Assembly (NCBI RefSeq): GCF_000260135.1
Contig: NZ_JH651384.1
Span: 313,693 to 377,692 of the forward strand
Reading direction: 5' to 3'
Source of the DNA: Thiothrix nivea DSM 5205
GTDB taxonomy: Bacteria; Pseudomonadota; Gammaproteobacteria; Thiotrichales; Thiotrichaceae
DNA length: 64,000 bases
The notes beneath the pieces are model-generated. The model ran no database searches. It was not told where the DNA came from and saw only the letters and a program-made list of their open reading frames with translations. The position numbers and the translations under genes are program-made. The number at the start of each line of letters is the position of its first letter. The stretch's first letter is position 1. Shown here piece after piece: positions 1-9,600 of the stretch.

Positions 1-246
1 TCCAACGTCAAAGGCATCCTGGTTAACATCTTCGGCGGTATCGTCCGTTGCGACCTGATTGCTGAAGGTATCATCAAGGCGGTACAGGAAGTGAACGTTG
101 GCGTTCCGGTCGTGGTACGTCTGGAAGGCAACAATGCTGAAAAAGGTCTGGAGCTGCTGGATCAAAGTGGACTGGCGGTTATCACTGCCAATGATTTGGG
201 CGATGCTGCCCGTAAGGTTGTTGCCGCAGTAGGAGAAGCCGCATGA
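1..246 (+). CDS. sucC: succinyl-CoA synthetase beta subunit, C-terminal part
   Basis: Only the last 81 codons are in the window, open from base 1. The peptide starts [18 protein letters not shown] and runs into the typical beta-subunit end ([16 protein letters not shown]). This C-terminal part of SucC contacts the alpha subunit and helps form ADP/GDP + Pi + succinyl-CoA from succinate, or the reverse. The stop TGA overlaps the sucD start as ATGA, so the two subunits are translationally coupled. The identity is clear even from this fragment. Confidence 0.95.
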   Translation, partial: SNVKGILVNIFGGIVRCDLIAEGIIKAVQEVNVGVPVVVRLEGNNAEKGLELLDQSGLAVITANDLGDAARKVVAAVGEAA

Positions 247-1115
247 GCGTTTTGATCAATAAAGACACTAAAGTTATCTGCCAGGGTTTCACCGGCAAGC
301 AAGGTACTTTCCATTCCGAACAGGCCATTGCATACGGTACCAATATGGTCGGTGGTGTCACGCCGGGCAAGGGTGGTACTACCCATCTGGGTCTGCCGGT
401 TTTTAACACAGTGCGTGATGCGGTTGAAGCAACCGGTGCTGATGCCAGCGTTATCTATGTTCCGGCTGCTTTTTGCAAGGACTCCATCATTGAAGCTGCT
501 GAAGCGGGCATCAAGTTAATCGTGTGCATTACTGAGGGTATTCCTGCGCTGGACATGCTGGATGCTAAAGTAGTTGTCGACAATCTTGGCGTGCGTCTGA
601 TCGGGCCGAATTGCCCCGGTGTCATTACGCCGGGTGAGTGCAAAATCGGCATCATGCCGGGTCATATCCACAAACCAGGTAAAGTTGGTATCGTTTCCCG
701 TTCCGGCACACTGACTTATGAAGCGGTCAAACAGACCAATGAATGGGGTCAAAGTACCTGTATCGGTATCGGTGGCGACCCGATTCCGGGCACTAACTTC
801 ATTGATGCGCTGACCCTGTTCCAGAATGACCCGCAGACTGAAGTCATCCTGATGTGCGGTGAGATCGGTGGTTCTGCCGAAGAAGAAGCGGCAGCCTTCA
901 TCAAGGCAAACGTTACCAAACCTGTTGTTTCCTATATTGCTGGCGTCACTGCGCCAAAGGGCAAACGCATGGGTCATGCTGGTGCGATTATTGCAGGAGG
1001 CAAAGGCACTGCGGACGAGAAGTTCGCGGCTCTGGAAGCAGCAGGTGTCATTACGGTGCGCTCTCCGGCTGAGCTGGGTCAGGGTGTTGCCGCTGCGTTT
1101 GCAAAGCTCGCCTGA
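243..1115 (+). CDS. sucD: succinyl-CoA synthetase alpha subunit
   Basis: This 290-residue protein has the usual SucD length. The N-terminal CoA-binding Rossmann part begins [21 protein letters not shown], and the phosphohistidine region [18 protein letters not shown] holds the active-site His near residue 246. With SucC it performs substrate-level phosphorylation in the TCA cycle in the cytoplasm. It overlaps sucC by four bases, so the start is secure. Its stop codon lies inside the loop of a terminator-like hairpin. It is followed by gltA and acnB, forming a TCA block. Confidence 0.97.
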   Translation: MSVLINKDTKVICQGFTGKQGTFHSEQAIAYGTNMVGGVTPGKGGTTHLGLPVFNTVRDAVEATGADASVIYVPAAFCKDSIIEAAEAGIKLIVCITEGIPALDMLDAKVVVDNLGVRLIGPNCPGVITPGECKIGIMPGHIHKPGKVGIVSRSGTLTYEAVKQTNEWGQSTCIGIGGDPIPGTNFIDALTLFQNDPQTEVILMCGEIGGSAEEEAAAFIKANVTKPVVSYIAGVTAPKGKRMGHAGAIIAGGKGTADEKFAALEAAGVITVRSPAELGQGVAAAFAKLA

Positions 1116-1129
1116 TGGCGGGCTTTTGC
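1102..1129 (+). terminator. intrinsic terminator overlapping the sucD stop
   Basis: AAAGCTCGCC (1103-1112) pairs with GGCGGGCTTT (1117-1126) across a four-base loop TGAT, with one G-T wobble, and a short T run follows. The sucD stop TGA (1113-1115) is in the loop, so a terminating ribosome would cover the hairpin. The U tract is short, so termination may be partial. Confidence 0.55.
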
Positions 1130-1180
1130 TGCTGACAGGATTCCTGATTTACTTTTTTGAAATTGTTTTGGAGTGCCCTC

Positions 1181-2485
1181 ATGACCAAACAGACTGTAAC
1201 CATAACTGATAACGTAACAGGCAAGCAGGTCGAGCTGGATGTTCTGTGCCCTACTATCGGGCCAAAATCCATCGACATCCGCAAGCTGTACAAGGAGCTG
1301 GGTTATTTCACTTATGACCCCGGCTTCATGGCAACTGCCAGTTGCTCCAGTCAGATTACCTATCTGGACGGGGACGAGGGCACTTTGCTCTATCGTGGTT
1401 ATCCGATTGAACAGCTGGCTGAACACAGTACTTTCCTTGAGGTCTGTTATCTGCTGCTGAATGGCAAGTTGCCAAACATGATAGAAATGGTGGATTTCGA
1501 GAATATTATTACCCGCCATACCCTGCTGCACGATCAGGTGCAGGGTTTCTTCCGCGGTTTCCGGCGTGATGCACACCCGATGGCAACGATGGTGGGTGTG
1601 GTTGGGGCGTTGTCCGCGTTCTATCATGACGACCTGAATATCCACGATCCTGAGCAGCGTCAGCGTTCCGCGCATCGCCTGATTGCCAAGATGCCAACCA
1701 TTGCAGCATGGAGTTACCGTTATTCCATGGGGTTACCGTTCAACTATCCGCAAAATCGTCTGAAATACACGGAAGATTTCCTGCATCTGATGTTTGCGGT
1801 ACCGACCGAACCGTATGAAATTGACCCGCTGATGGCGCGCGCACTGGATATTATTCTGATTCTGCATGCTGATCATGAACAGAATGCTTCCACCTCTACG
1901 GTGCGTTTGGCAGGTTCTTCCGAGGCCAACCCGTTTGCGGCTGTAGCAGCAGGTATTGCGTCCCTGTGGGGGCCTGCGCATGGTGGTGCTAATGAAGCCG
2001 TCATCAACATGTTGCGTGAGATTGAAAAGTCCGGCCAGCCTTTGTCCTGGTGGGTTGATCGCGCCAAGGACAAGAATGACCGTTTCCGTCTGATGGGCTT
2101 TGGGCATCGTGTTTACAAGAACTACGATCCGCGCGCCAAGATTATCCGTGAGTTGGCTAACCAGATTCTGGATCGTCTGCCACCTGGCAACCCTAACCAG
2201 AAACTGTTCGACATTGCGCGTGAACTGGAGCAGGTGGCTTTGCATGATGACTACTTCAAGTCACGTAACCTGTACCCGAATGTTGACTTCTACTCAGGTG
2301 TTATCTTCCTGAGCATGGGCATTCCGGTCAGCATGTTTACGGTTATGTTTGCACTGGCACGTACCATTGGCTGGATTTCCCAGTGGAATGAAATGATGGG
2401 TGACGAAGAGTCCCGTATCGGTCGCCCACGTCAGCTGTATACCGGTGCTGAAAAGCGCATTTATGTACCAATGGATCAGCGCTAA
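1181..2485 (+). CDS. gltA: citrate synthase
   Basis: This 434-residue type II citrate synthase condenses acetyl-CoA and oxaloacetate. The active-site parts are visible: [27 protein letters not shown], and an Asp-containing C-terminal segment [10 protein letters not shown]. The ATG at 1181 follows TTGGAG and matches the family N-terminus ([16 protein letters not shown]). A TTG 24 bases upstream is in frame but less likely. A second, shorter citrate-synthase-family gene, prpC, lies at 16.9 kb. A strong hairpin separates gltA from acnB. Confidence 0.97.
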   Translation: MTKQTVTITDNVTGKQVELDVLCPTIGPKSIDIRKLYKELGYFTYDPGFMATASCSSQITYLDGDEGTLLYRGYPIEQLAEHSTFLEVCYLLLNGKLPNMIEMVDFENIITRHTLLHDQVQGFFRGFRRDAHPMATMVGVVGALSAFYHDDLNIHDPEQRQRSAHRLIAKMPTIAAWSYRYSMGLPFNYPQNRLKYTEDFLHLMFAVPTEPYEIDPLMARALDIILILHADHEQNASTSTVRLAGSSEANPFAAVAAGIASLWGPAHGGANEAVINMLREIEKSGQPLSWWVDRAKDKNDRFRLMGFGHRVYKNYDPRAKIIRELANQILDRLPPGNPNQKLFDIARELEQVALHDDYFKSRNLYPNVDFYSGVIFLSMGIPVSMFTVMFALARTIGWISQWNEMMGDEESRIGRPRQLYTGAEKRIYVPMDQR

Positions 2486-2516
2486 GCAGTAAGCATTTAT
2501 TGGGCAAACCAAATCA

Positions 2517-2555
2517 AGGGTAAATGCCCCGGCATTTACCCTGACTGTTTTTCTT
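2517..2555 (+). terminator. intrinsic terminator after gltA
   Basis: A perfect 12-base stem, AGGGTAAATGCC (2517-2528) with GGCATTTACCCT (2531-2542), is followed by GACTGTTTTTCTTT. It sits between gltA and the acnB ribosome-binding site (GAGGAG near 2557). Leaky termination or a separate acnB promoter is needed for acnB expression. Confidence 0.75.
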
Positions 2556-2569
2556 TGAGGAGATCGATA

Positions 2570-5173
2570 ATGTTGCAAGAGTATCGCAAACACGTTGAAG
2601 AACGCGCCGCTCAGGGCGTACCACCCAAGCCATTGGATGCTGCCCAGACTGCTGCTCTGGTTGAATTGCTGAAGAATCCGCCTGCTGGTGAAGAAGCATT
2701 TCTGGTTGACCTGCTGGAAAATCGTGTTCCTGCTGGTGTTGACGAAGCCGCTTATGTCAAAGCCGGTTTTCTGGCGGCCATTGCCAGTGGTGAAGTGAGC
2801 TGTGGTCTGGTAAGTCAGGTTCGTGCCGTTGAAGTGTTGGGTATGATGTTGGGTGGTTACAACGTACAACCACTGATTGCCGCACTGGATAGCGATGTAA
2901 CTGCCGCTGCGGCTGTCAAAGCGCTTTCCCACACTCTGCTGATGTTTGATGCATTCCATGATGTGGAAGAAAAAGCCAAGGCAGGCAATGCTGCTGCCAA
3001 GCAGGTGCTGGAATCCTGGGCTGCTGGTGAGTGGTTCACTTCCAAGCCTGAAGTCGCACAGAAAATCACTGTCACCGTATTCAAGGTGCCGGGCGAAACC
3101 AACACTGATGACCTGTCTCCGGCTCCGGATGCATGGTCCCGCCCTGACATCCCGCTGCACGCCAATGCGATGCTGAAAATGCCGCGCGACGGTATGGAAC
3201 CTGAAGTACCGGGTTCTGTTGGCCCGCTGAAGCAGATCGAAGCAGTGAAAGCCAAAGGTTTCCCGGTTGCTTACGTCGGTGACGTGGTAGGTACCGGTTC
3301 TTCCCGTAAGTCTGCGACCAACTCCGTGCTGTGGTTCTTCGGCGACGACATGCCGGGGATTCCTAACAAGCGCGCGGGTGGTTACTGCTTCGGCGGCAAG
3401 ATTGCCCCGATCTTCTTCAACACCATGGAAGATGCAGGCGCACTGCCGATCGAAATGGATGTTTCCCAGATGAACATGGGTGACGTGGTTGATGTTTATC
3501 CTTACGAAGGCGTTGCCAAGCGTCACGGTACGGATGACGTCATCTCCAGCTTCGGCCTGAAAACCCAGGTACTGCTGGACGAAGCCCGTGCCGGTGGCCG
3601 TATCAACCTGATCATTGGCCGTGGCCTAACCAACAAGGCGCGTGAAGCATTGGGTCTGGGTGCATCTGAGCTGTTCCGCTCCCCTGAGCAGCCTGCTGAC
3701 ACTGGCAAAGGTTACACACTGGCGCAGAAAATGGTTGGCAAGGCTTGTGGTCTGGAAGGTGTTCGCCCTGGCATGTACTGCGAACCGAAAATGACTACTG
3801 TTGGTTCTCAGGATACCACTGGCCCGATGACCCGTGACGAGCTGAAAGACCTGGCTTGCCTGGGCTTCTCGGCTGATCTGGTGATGCAGTCTTTCTGCCA
3901 CACGGCGGCTTACCCGAAGCCGGTTGACGTAAATACTCACCACACCCTGCCTGATTTCATCATGACCCGTGGCGGCGTTTCGCTGCGCCCTGGTGATGGT
4001 GTTATCCACTCCTGGTTGAATCGCATGTTGCTACCGGATACTGTGGGCACGGGTGGTGACTCCCACACCCGTTTCCCAATCGGTGTTTCCTTCCCGGCTG
4101 GTTCTGGTCTGGTGGCGTTCGCGGCTGCGACCGGGGTCATGCCGCTGGATATGCCGGAATCCGTACTGGTGCGTTTCACCGGCAAAATGCAGCCGGGCAT
4201 CACCCTGCGTGACCTCGTTCATGCCATTCCGCACAAAGCAATCCAGATGGGTCTGCTGACGGTGGAAAAGAAAGGCAAGAAGAACGTGTTCAACGGCACT
4301 GTGCTGGAAATCGAAGGTCTGGATCACCTGACCGTTGAACAGGCATTCGAACTGTCTGACGCTTCTGCCGAACGTTCTGCCGCCGGTTGTACCGTAGCGC
4401 TGTCGGAAGATTCCGTGGCGGAATACCTGCGTTCCAACATTGTTATGCTGAAGTGGATGCTGTCGGAAGGTTACGGTGACCGCCGTACCATCGAGCGCCG
4501 TATCGGCAAGATGGAAGCCTGGCTGGAGAACCCAAGCCTGATGCGTGCTGACGCTGATGCGGAATACGCTGCCGTGATCGAAATCAACATGGACGAAATC
4601 AAGGAGCCTATCCTGTGCGCCCCGAATGACCCGGATGATGCACACCTGCTGTCTGAAGTGGCTGGCCGCAAGATTGATGAAGTCTTCATCGGTTCCTGCA
4701 TGACCAACATCGGTCACTTCCGCGCGGCGGGCAAGCTGCTGGACGCTGCCAACAAGCAGATTCCGACCCGCATGTGGATTGCGCCGCCAACCAAGATGGA
4801 TGCCTCCCAGCTAAGCGACGAAGGTTACTACAACATCTACGGTCGTGCCGGTGCGCGCATGGAAATGCCGGGCTGCTCACTGTGCATGGGTAACCAGGCG
4901 CGTATTCAGGAAGGTTCTACGGCGGTTTCCACTTCCACCCGTAACTTCCCGAACCGTTTGGGTACCAACACTGACGTGTTCCTGGCATCTGCGGAGCTGG
5001 CGTCAGTTGCTGCGGTGATGGGCAAACTGCCAACTGTTGAAGAGTATATGGAATTCGCGAACAAGATCGATAGCATGGCTAGCGATGTGTATCGTTACCT
5101 GAACTTCGACAAGATGGAAAGCTATCAGAATGCGGCGGCGAAAGTCGGCGATATTCCGGTAGTGGCTGCGTAA
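2570..5173 (+). CDS. acnB: aconitate hydratase B
   Basis: This 867-residue protein is collinear with AcnB. The N-terminal HEAT-like domain ([20 protein letters not shown]) is followed by a swivel domain ([20 protein letters not shown]). The iron-sulfur cysteines include [16 protein letters not shown] and [14 protein letters not shown], with catalytic-region motifs [13 protein letters not shown] and [10 protein letters not shown]. It isomerises citrate to isocitrate and can also hydrate 2-methylaconitate in many bacteria. The ATG at 2570 follows GAGGAG with good spacing and gives the family N-terminus. The AcnA-like AcnD of the prp operon is a separate protein. Confidence 0.97.
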   Translation: MLQEYRKHVEERAAQGVPPKPLDAAQTAALVELLKNPPAGEEAFLVDLLENRVPAGVDEAAYVKAGFLAAIASGEVSCGLVSQVRAVEVLGMMLGGYNVQPLIAALDSDVTAAAAVKALSHTLLMFDAFHDVEEKAKAGNAAAKQVLESWAAGEWFTSKPEVAQKITVTVFKVPGETNTDDLSPAPDAWSRPDIPLHANAMLKMPRDGMEPEVPGSVGPLKQIEAVKAKGFPVAYVGDVVGTGSSRKSATNSVLWFFGDDMPGIPNKRAGGYCFGGKIAPIFFNTMEDAGALPIEMDVSQMNMGDVVDVYPYEGVAKRHGTDDVISSFGLKTQVLLDEARAGGRINLIIGRGLTNKAREALGLGASELFRSPEQPADTGKGYTLAQKMVGKACGLEGVRPGMYCEPKMTTVGSQDTTGPMTRDELKDLACLGFSADLVMQSFCHTAAYPKPVDVNTHHTLPDFIMTRGGVSLRPGDGVIHSWLNRMLLPDTVGTGGDSHTRFPIGVSFPAGSGLVAFAAATGVMPLDMPESVLVRFTGKMQPGITLRDLVHAIPHKAIQMGLLTVEKKGKKNVFNGTVLEIEGLDHLTVEQAFELSDASAERSAAGCTVALSEDSVAEYLRSNIVMLKWMLSEGYGDRRTIERRIGKMEAWLENPSLMRADADAEYAAVIEINMDEIKEPILCAPNDPDDAHLLSEVAGRKIDEVFIGSCMTNIGHFRAAGKLLDAANKQIPTRMWIAPPTKMDASQLSDEGYYNIYGRAGARMEMPGCSLCMGNQARIQEGSTAVSTSTRNFPNRLGTNTDVFLASAELASVAAVMGKLPTVEEYMEFANKIDSMASDVYRYLNFDKMESYQNAAAKVGDIPVVAA

Positions 5174-5195
5174 TCAGCTAACCCTTTCCTTGTGA

Positions 5196-5228
5196 ATGAA
5201 AAAGCCCCGCTTGTCGGGGCTTTTTCAT
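5196..5228 (+). terminator. intrinsic terminator after acnB
   Basis: TGAAAAAGCCCCG (5197-5209) pairs with CGGGGCTTTTTCA (5215-5227) around a short TTGT-type loop. The A tract on the left and the T tract on the right make it a good terminator in either direction. It closes the sucCD-gltA-acnB block. Confidence 0.88.
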
Positions 5229-5290
5229 AGTGCGCCAAACACGGTGTTAATCATTTCCGGGTTCAATTCCCCGCCCCTTGGGGCGATTCT

Positions 5291-5405
5291 TCAAACAGCA
5301 TCATCGTTGAAGGCATGGCCACCGTTTTCCCGCACCACGCCTTTCGGCTTGCCGGTAGTGCCGAGCGGGTCAGTGCCCTGGACGGGTACGCGATCAGTCA
5401 GTCTT
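5291..5405 (-). pseudogene. remnant of a prpE-like acyl-CoA synthetase
   Basis: Read on the minus strand this stretch encodes VPVQGTDPL directly followed by GTTGKPKGVVRENGGHA, then runs into a stop. Intact PrpE at 10958-12847 reads VPVKGTDPL, then YILYTS, then GTTGKPKGVVRENGGHA. The remnant has therefore lost six codons in frame, just before the AMP-binding P-loop. Bases 5325-5362 are identical to 12090-12127 in the same orientation (38 bases). The flank 5229-5290 can be read as a broken tail (GELNPEMINTVFGAL) that I do not recognise. It is a dead duplicate fragment at the left edge of the accessory island. Confidence 0.8.
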
Positions 5406-5420
5406 GCGTAAATCACGACA

Positions 5421-5439
5421 TATGGTTTAAATTACCATA
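5421..5439. promoter_or_regulatory. inverted repeat, likely toxin-antitoxin operator
   Basis: TATGGT (5421-5426) and ACCATA (5434-5439) are exact inverted arms around an A+T core of seven bases. The repeat ends two bases before the TumE start codon, so a bound dimer would cover the translation start. No Shine-Dalgarno is visible, which suggests a leaderless mRNA. Autorepression by the downstream HTH protein is an inference from how toxin-antitoxin operons usually work. Confidence 0.5.
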
Positions 5440-5441
5440 CT

Positions 5442-5684
5442 ATGCCAGAAGCAAAACTGACCTTGCGCCGTAAGGCTCGTTACGATGATGGAGCAATCCG
5501 CGAAATGGTGATTTGGGAACTGCCAGAATCCGTACCGGGAAGCCAGCATTCATACAAATACCGTTTTTTCTACGGCAAAGACGGTAAACGAATCATCGGC
5601 TACGATAACGAGCGAGGAAAGGGCGACCACAAGCATGTCAACGATGTCGAAATCCCTTATACCTTCACAAGCTTCGGCAGTTAG
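5442..5684 (+). CDS. TumE-family toxin (DUF6516-like)
   Basis: This 80-residue protein begins MPEAKLTLRRKARYDDGAI. It has the pattern seen in TumE/DUF6516 toxins: a basic N-terminus, YKYRFFYGKDGKRIIGYDNE in the centre, and a late histidine-containing GKGDHKH segment. The family is annotated as the toxin of a two-gene toxin-antitoxin module. The target is not shown by the sequence, though a nuclease-like role is often assumed. The next gene encodes an HTH protein, the expected partner, 40 bases downstream. The start is the first ATG after the palindrome and has no clear ribosome-binding site. Confidence 0.72.
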   Translation: MPEAKLTLRRKARYDDGAIREMVIWELPESVPGSQHSYKYRFFYGKDGKRIIGYDNERGKGDHKHVNDVEIPYTFTSFGS

Positions 5685-5724
5685 TCAGCGATTTTTACGA
5701 CGATATTTAACAGGTGAGGGAATC

Positions 5725-6084
5725 ATGAGCGATAATACCTTGATCATCAGTATCGGTGATATGGACGATGATTTCACCGATGTTATCGAAGCCTGGGAAA
5801 GTGGCAAGGCGGCCACTCCCCTTAACCGTCTGAGGTTTGAATCCATCTCCGGTTTTATGTCATACCTGACTCCCAAGCGTTGGGAATTGGTGACGACGTT
5901 GCGTAACCACGAGCATGTCAGCATCAAAAAATTGTCCGAAATCCTCAAGCGTGATTACAAAAACACACATACTGATGTGAAAGCCATGCAGGAAATCGGC
6001 CTGATTGAAAGGGATGAAAATGAACTCATTTATGTGCCCTGGGACGATCTGGACATCAAAATGAACCTGAAGCGGGCAGCGTGA
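5725..6084 (+). CDS. TumA-like HTH antitoxin (HVO_A0114-type)
   Basis: This 119-residue protein has an N-terminal acidic part (MSDNTLIISIGDMDDDFTDV) and a C-terminal winged-helix segment (KRWELVTTLRNHEHVSIKKL, then KRDYKNTHTDVKAMQEIGLI). This form is common in proteins labelled HVO_A0114-family putative DNA-binding protein and paired with TumE/DUF6516. It probably binds both the toxin and the palindrome at 5421-5439. The ATG at 5725 follows GTGAGGG. The ORF extends upstream into the toxin end, but that part lacks family character. It ends TGATG, coupled to the Uma2 gene. Confidence 0.72.
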   Translation: MSDNTLIISIGDMDDDFTDVIEAWESGKAATPLNRLRFESISGFMSYLTPKRWELVTTLRNHEHVSIKKLSEILKRDYKNTHTDVKAMQEIGLIERDENELIYVPWDDLDIKMNLKRAA

Positions 6085-6650
6085 TGGAAGCCACCAAGCT
6101 CAAAACCGTCGACGACCTGCTGCTTGCCAGCCAGCAGGACGAACGCATTGAGCTGATCAACGGCGAAATTGTCAAACGCCCGATGGCGCGTTCCGAACAT
6201 GCGATGGCACAGGCTGGTCTCTCCGGTCAGTTTCTCCCCCTTTGGCGCAAGGATGGTTCAGGCGGCTGGTGGATCATGAGTGAAATCAGCGTGCGTTACA
6301 GCGAGCATCACTGCCCAACCCATGACCTCGCAGGTTGGCGCAAGGAACGTTTTCCGCACCGCCCTACCGGCATGATGGAGATCATTCCCGACTGGGTATG
6401 TGAAATCACCTCGCCGGGACATGAGCGCAAAGATACGTTCACCCAGTTGCTGCGTTTGCAGGCTTACAAAGTGCCATATTACTGGCTGATTTCCCCGGAA
6501 GACAAAACCTTGATTGCCTATGAACTGGAAAGGGAACACTATCGTGTGGCTTTTTCGGTGGAATGCCATGATGTGGAGGTTTGTAGCAAGCTTGTGATTC
6601 CACCATTTGCGGGGCATGTGCTTGATTTTGGGTATGTGTTTGGTGAGTAA
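6084..6650 (+). CDS. Uma2 family endonuclease (DUF820, PD-(D/E)XK)
   Basis: This 188-residue protein has the Uma2 pattern. The N-terminus reads RIELINGEIVKRPMARSEHA, the core reads IPDWVCEITSPGHERKD with the conserved E in VCEI, and PYYWLISPEDKTLIAYEL follows. The family has a PD-(D/E)XK-like fold and is often multicopy in cyanobacteria and sulfur bacteria, but its biological role is not established. Start ATG 6084 overlaps the antitoxin stop as TGATG; a GTG three bases earlier is also possible. The tight coupling to the toxin-antitoxin pair is unusual. There is no marked codon shift. Confidence 0.82.
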   Translation: MEATKLKTVDDLLLASQQDERIELINGEIVKRPMARSEHAMAQAGLSGQFLPLWRKDGSGGWWIMSEISVRYSEHHCPTHDLAGWRKERFPHRPTGMMEIIPDWVCEITSPGHERKDTFTQLLRLQAYKVPYYWLISPEDKTLIAYELEREHYRVAFSVECHDVEVCSKLVIPPFAGHVLDFGYVFGE

Positions 6651-6672
6651 GGATAATTCTCAACACCTTTGA

Positions 6673-9600
6673 TCATGCCAGACTCTCCTCCAGTAATTTG
6701 ATTTCCACCTCATCCAGCCCAAACAGCGCATAAACCGCCTGATTCAACGCCTGTTCCTTCACGGTCAGTTGATAGCCGAGGCTCTGAATCGCTGCTTTGT
6801 CCTTATCAAACCGGCCTTCCCATTTATCGACATCATCGAAGGGAATATCCTGCTTGAAAACCTTCTTCACCTCCGCACGGAAAGCGGCAAAATCCATTTC
6901 CCACCACGCTTGCAGTTTTTGCGACAGTTTCGCTTCCCTGTCTTTGGGGCAAAGATCAGGAATCCGGCGACGGAAACCGTTTTCCAGCGCGTAACGCTGT
7001 TCTGCCAGTGTCTGGCAACTTTCAGCCAATTCCGCTATCGCCTGTTTCTGCTCCTCCGTCGCCTCCGGCACCGGCACAGTTTCCATGTAAATAGTCTTAA
7101 GACGAGAGAAGCCGCCACGAATTTGAGGGCACATATTGCGCAAGAAAAACCAAACAACTTCGCTATTTAATAATCCGCAGAGAAATTGATCAGCTTGTTT
7201 GATGAAAAAGCCAGTTGTTTCAAACAAGTAAGCTTTGCTGTCAAAACTGAATTTCAAACGGTCAGTAATGTCAGGATAGATGATTTTATTACCGTCAAAT
7301 TCATCATAATAAGCACAAGCTCTGAGTTCCCACCAAAATTCACCCTGATCAGAGCGCTTTCTACCTCTTTCAGCGAAAGGTTCAAGCCACTCACAAATGG
7401 CTGGATATTGATGCTTCAACCATTCCCAGGCTTGAGTTTCTGTAGGAGCTTGCCCCGCAAGCGATTTTATTTGTTGCCGTGTCCAACCCTTAGGAAACAG
7501 AACAAGGTACAACTTGCGCGATTCTGCTCGCCATTTTTTCAGGTCTTTGCCTTCCAAAAACGGTTTTAACCGATCAAGCGATTGTGGATTGGCGCTGACT
7601 AATTTTTGGTAGGTTTCTTGGTCAATAACAAAAGCATTCATCAAACCGGTTTTGATGCCGTAGAGGGGGGAGCTGTAGACTTCTTTGAGGGTGCGTTTGC
7701 CTTTGGTGAGCTTGGCGCGTAGGGCTTGCAGGCGTTCGTCTTCGAGCCGCCAGCCGTCAAGGGCGAGTTTGTTTTGCGGCATTTCGCCAAAGCTGGCTTC
7801 CCTGAGTTCGCTGGTAAGCTGGCTGACGTGGGTGGATTGGACGTTGAGGAACTGGAACGCTTGCGCTGGAGCCTGTTTGCGGACTCGGCTGGGCTTTTCC
7901 ATGATCAGGATGGCGGGGTAGGTGGTCACGCCTTCAAACACCTGCAAGTCGCCAAAGTCGACCACGGTTTTGAGGTTGGATTCCACCGCCAGGAAGCGCC
8001 GCAGGTTTTCGCCGCTACCCGTGCGGAAGAAGGTGCCGGAGCTGATATACCCCAACATGCCGCCTTTTTTCAGCAAGCGCAGCCCGAGTTCAAAGAAGTA
8101 GGTGTAAAGGTCGGCAACGCCATGATAGGTCTGATAGTGGGTTTCCAGATACGGCTTGATCGGTGTCAGGCGTTCCTGCCGCACATACGGCGGATTACCG
8201 AGGATGACATCAAATTCCTTGAAACGCCCGAACCAGTTGAACGCGCCCTTATCCACGCTTTTGTCATCAACAATGCTATTGCCTTGCTTGATATTGTCGC
8301 GCAGTGAAGTCAGCGGTTTGCCTTTTTCCGCTGTCGCCAGATGCAGCGAAAGCCGCGCAATTTCGACCGATTCCGCGTTAATGTCGACGCCAAACAGGTT
8401 GTTGTTGAGAATGTCGTGGTTCAGCTCCCTGCCGAACAGGTCGCCTTCGTCGCCCAGCTCCTGCAAACGCTGGTTAAGCAGCGCGTATTCCTGCTTCAGG
8501 TACTGGAAAGCGGCTACCAGAAACGCGCCACTGCCACAGGCCGGGTCGAGAATGCGCGTGGTCGCCAGAATATCGCGATATGTCTGCCACCATGCCAGCG
8601 ACTCGGCTTCCGCGCTGATTTCCTGTTTGCGCTTGTCGAGATAGTCGCCCAGTGTTTTCTGCACAATCCAGGTAGTGATGAAATCGGGTGTGTATACAAC
8701 GCCATCCTGCTTGCGTTTGCCGCTGGTGCCGTGTTTTTGCTGTACCAGTTGCAGGTCGCTGTGTTCATCCAGTGACTCATAAATCTGGTCAAGGTCAGCG
8801 ATGGATTGCTCGAAAATATGCCCAAGAATGGTGACATTGACATCAGTATCAAAGTCATAGGCCCACAGGCGTTGCAGCTCGTTCAGCAGTTCATCGCTGA
8901 TGCTGAGTTCTTCCAGTACCTCATCCGGCTTGAACAGATCGCCGTTGTAACGGGGAATATCGCGTTGCCTGTTGCCGTCATTCACATCCCTGAACAGGCG
9001 TTTGAGCATATCCCACGAGGTATCGAAACCGCCTTTGGCGCTGATATAGGTTTGCAGGGTATGGGCGGGCAGCAGGTCACGGTCTTCCGCAAACGCAATG
9101 AACAACACCCGGTCAAGCAGGGTTTGCGCACGCGCCACCATGCTTTGGCGGCTGAAACGCCCGTTTTCGCGCTTCATGCCATTGATCAGCTTCACCCGAA
9201 TATCGCGGTAATCGGCATACAGCTCGTTGGTAATGTCCTTTTCAGCTTGCTGGCTTTGCTCAAACAGCTTCTCGGTTGCACCGGACAGCAGGCTTTTTGC
9301 GCCCAGCAGCAACACGAAATGGTCGTATTCGGCGGGCTGGATCAGGTTGGCAATCTGCCAGCTTTCATACACCTGATTGGAAAACGGGTATTTGTAGAGG
9401 CGGATTTCGATGCAGTTGGAAACCAGATACCAGCGGGCTTCGCCCTTGCTGTTTTCGGCGTATTGGGCAGCTTGTGCAACGGTAGAAAGTTTGCGCCCCA
9501 GCATCGGCACATCCAGATCATTGGTGCGTGAATCTTTCAGTTCAAAGGGTGCAAGCCGCTGTTTTTCTTTGTCAGAAAAATGGCCGAAACAGATGTCGGA

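Noticed and set aside
2294-3526. 410-residue ORF on the minus strand across gltA and acnB
   Set aside because: It covers a terminator and parts of two well-supported genes and shows no motif.
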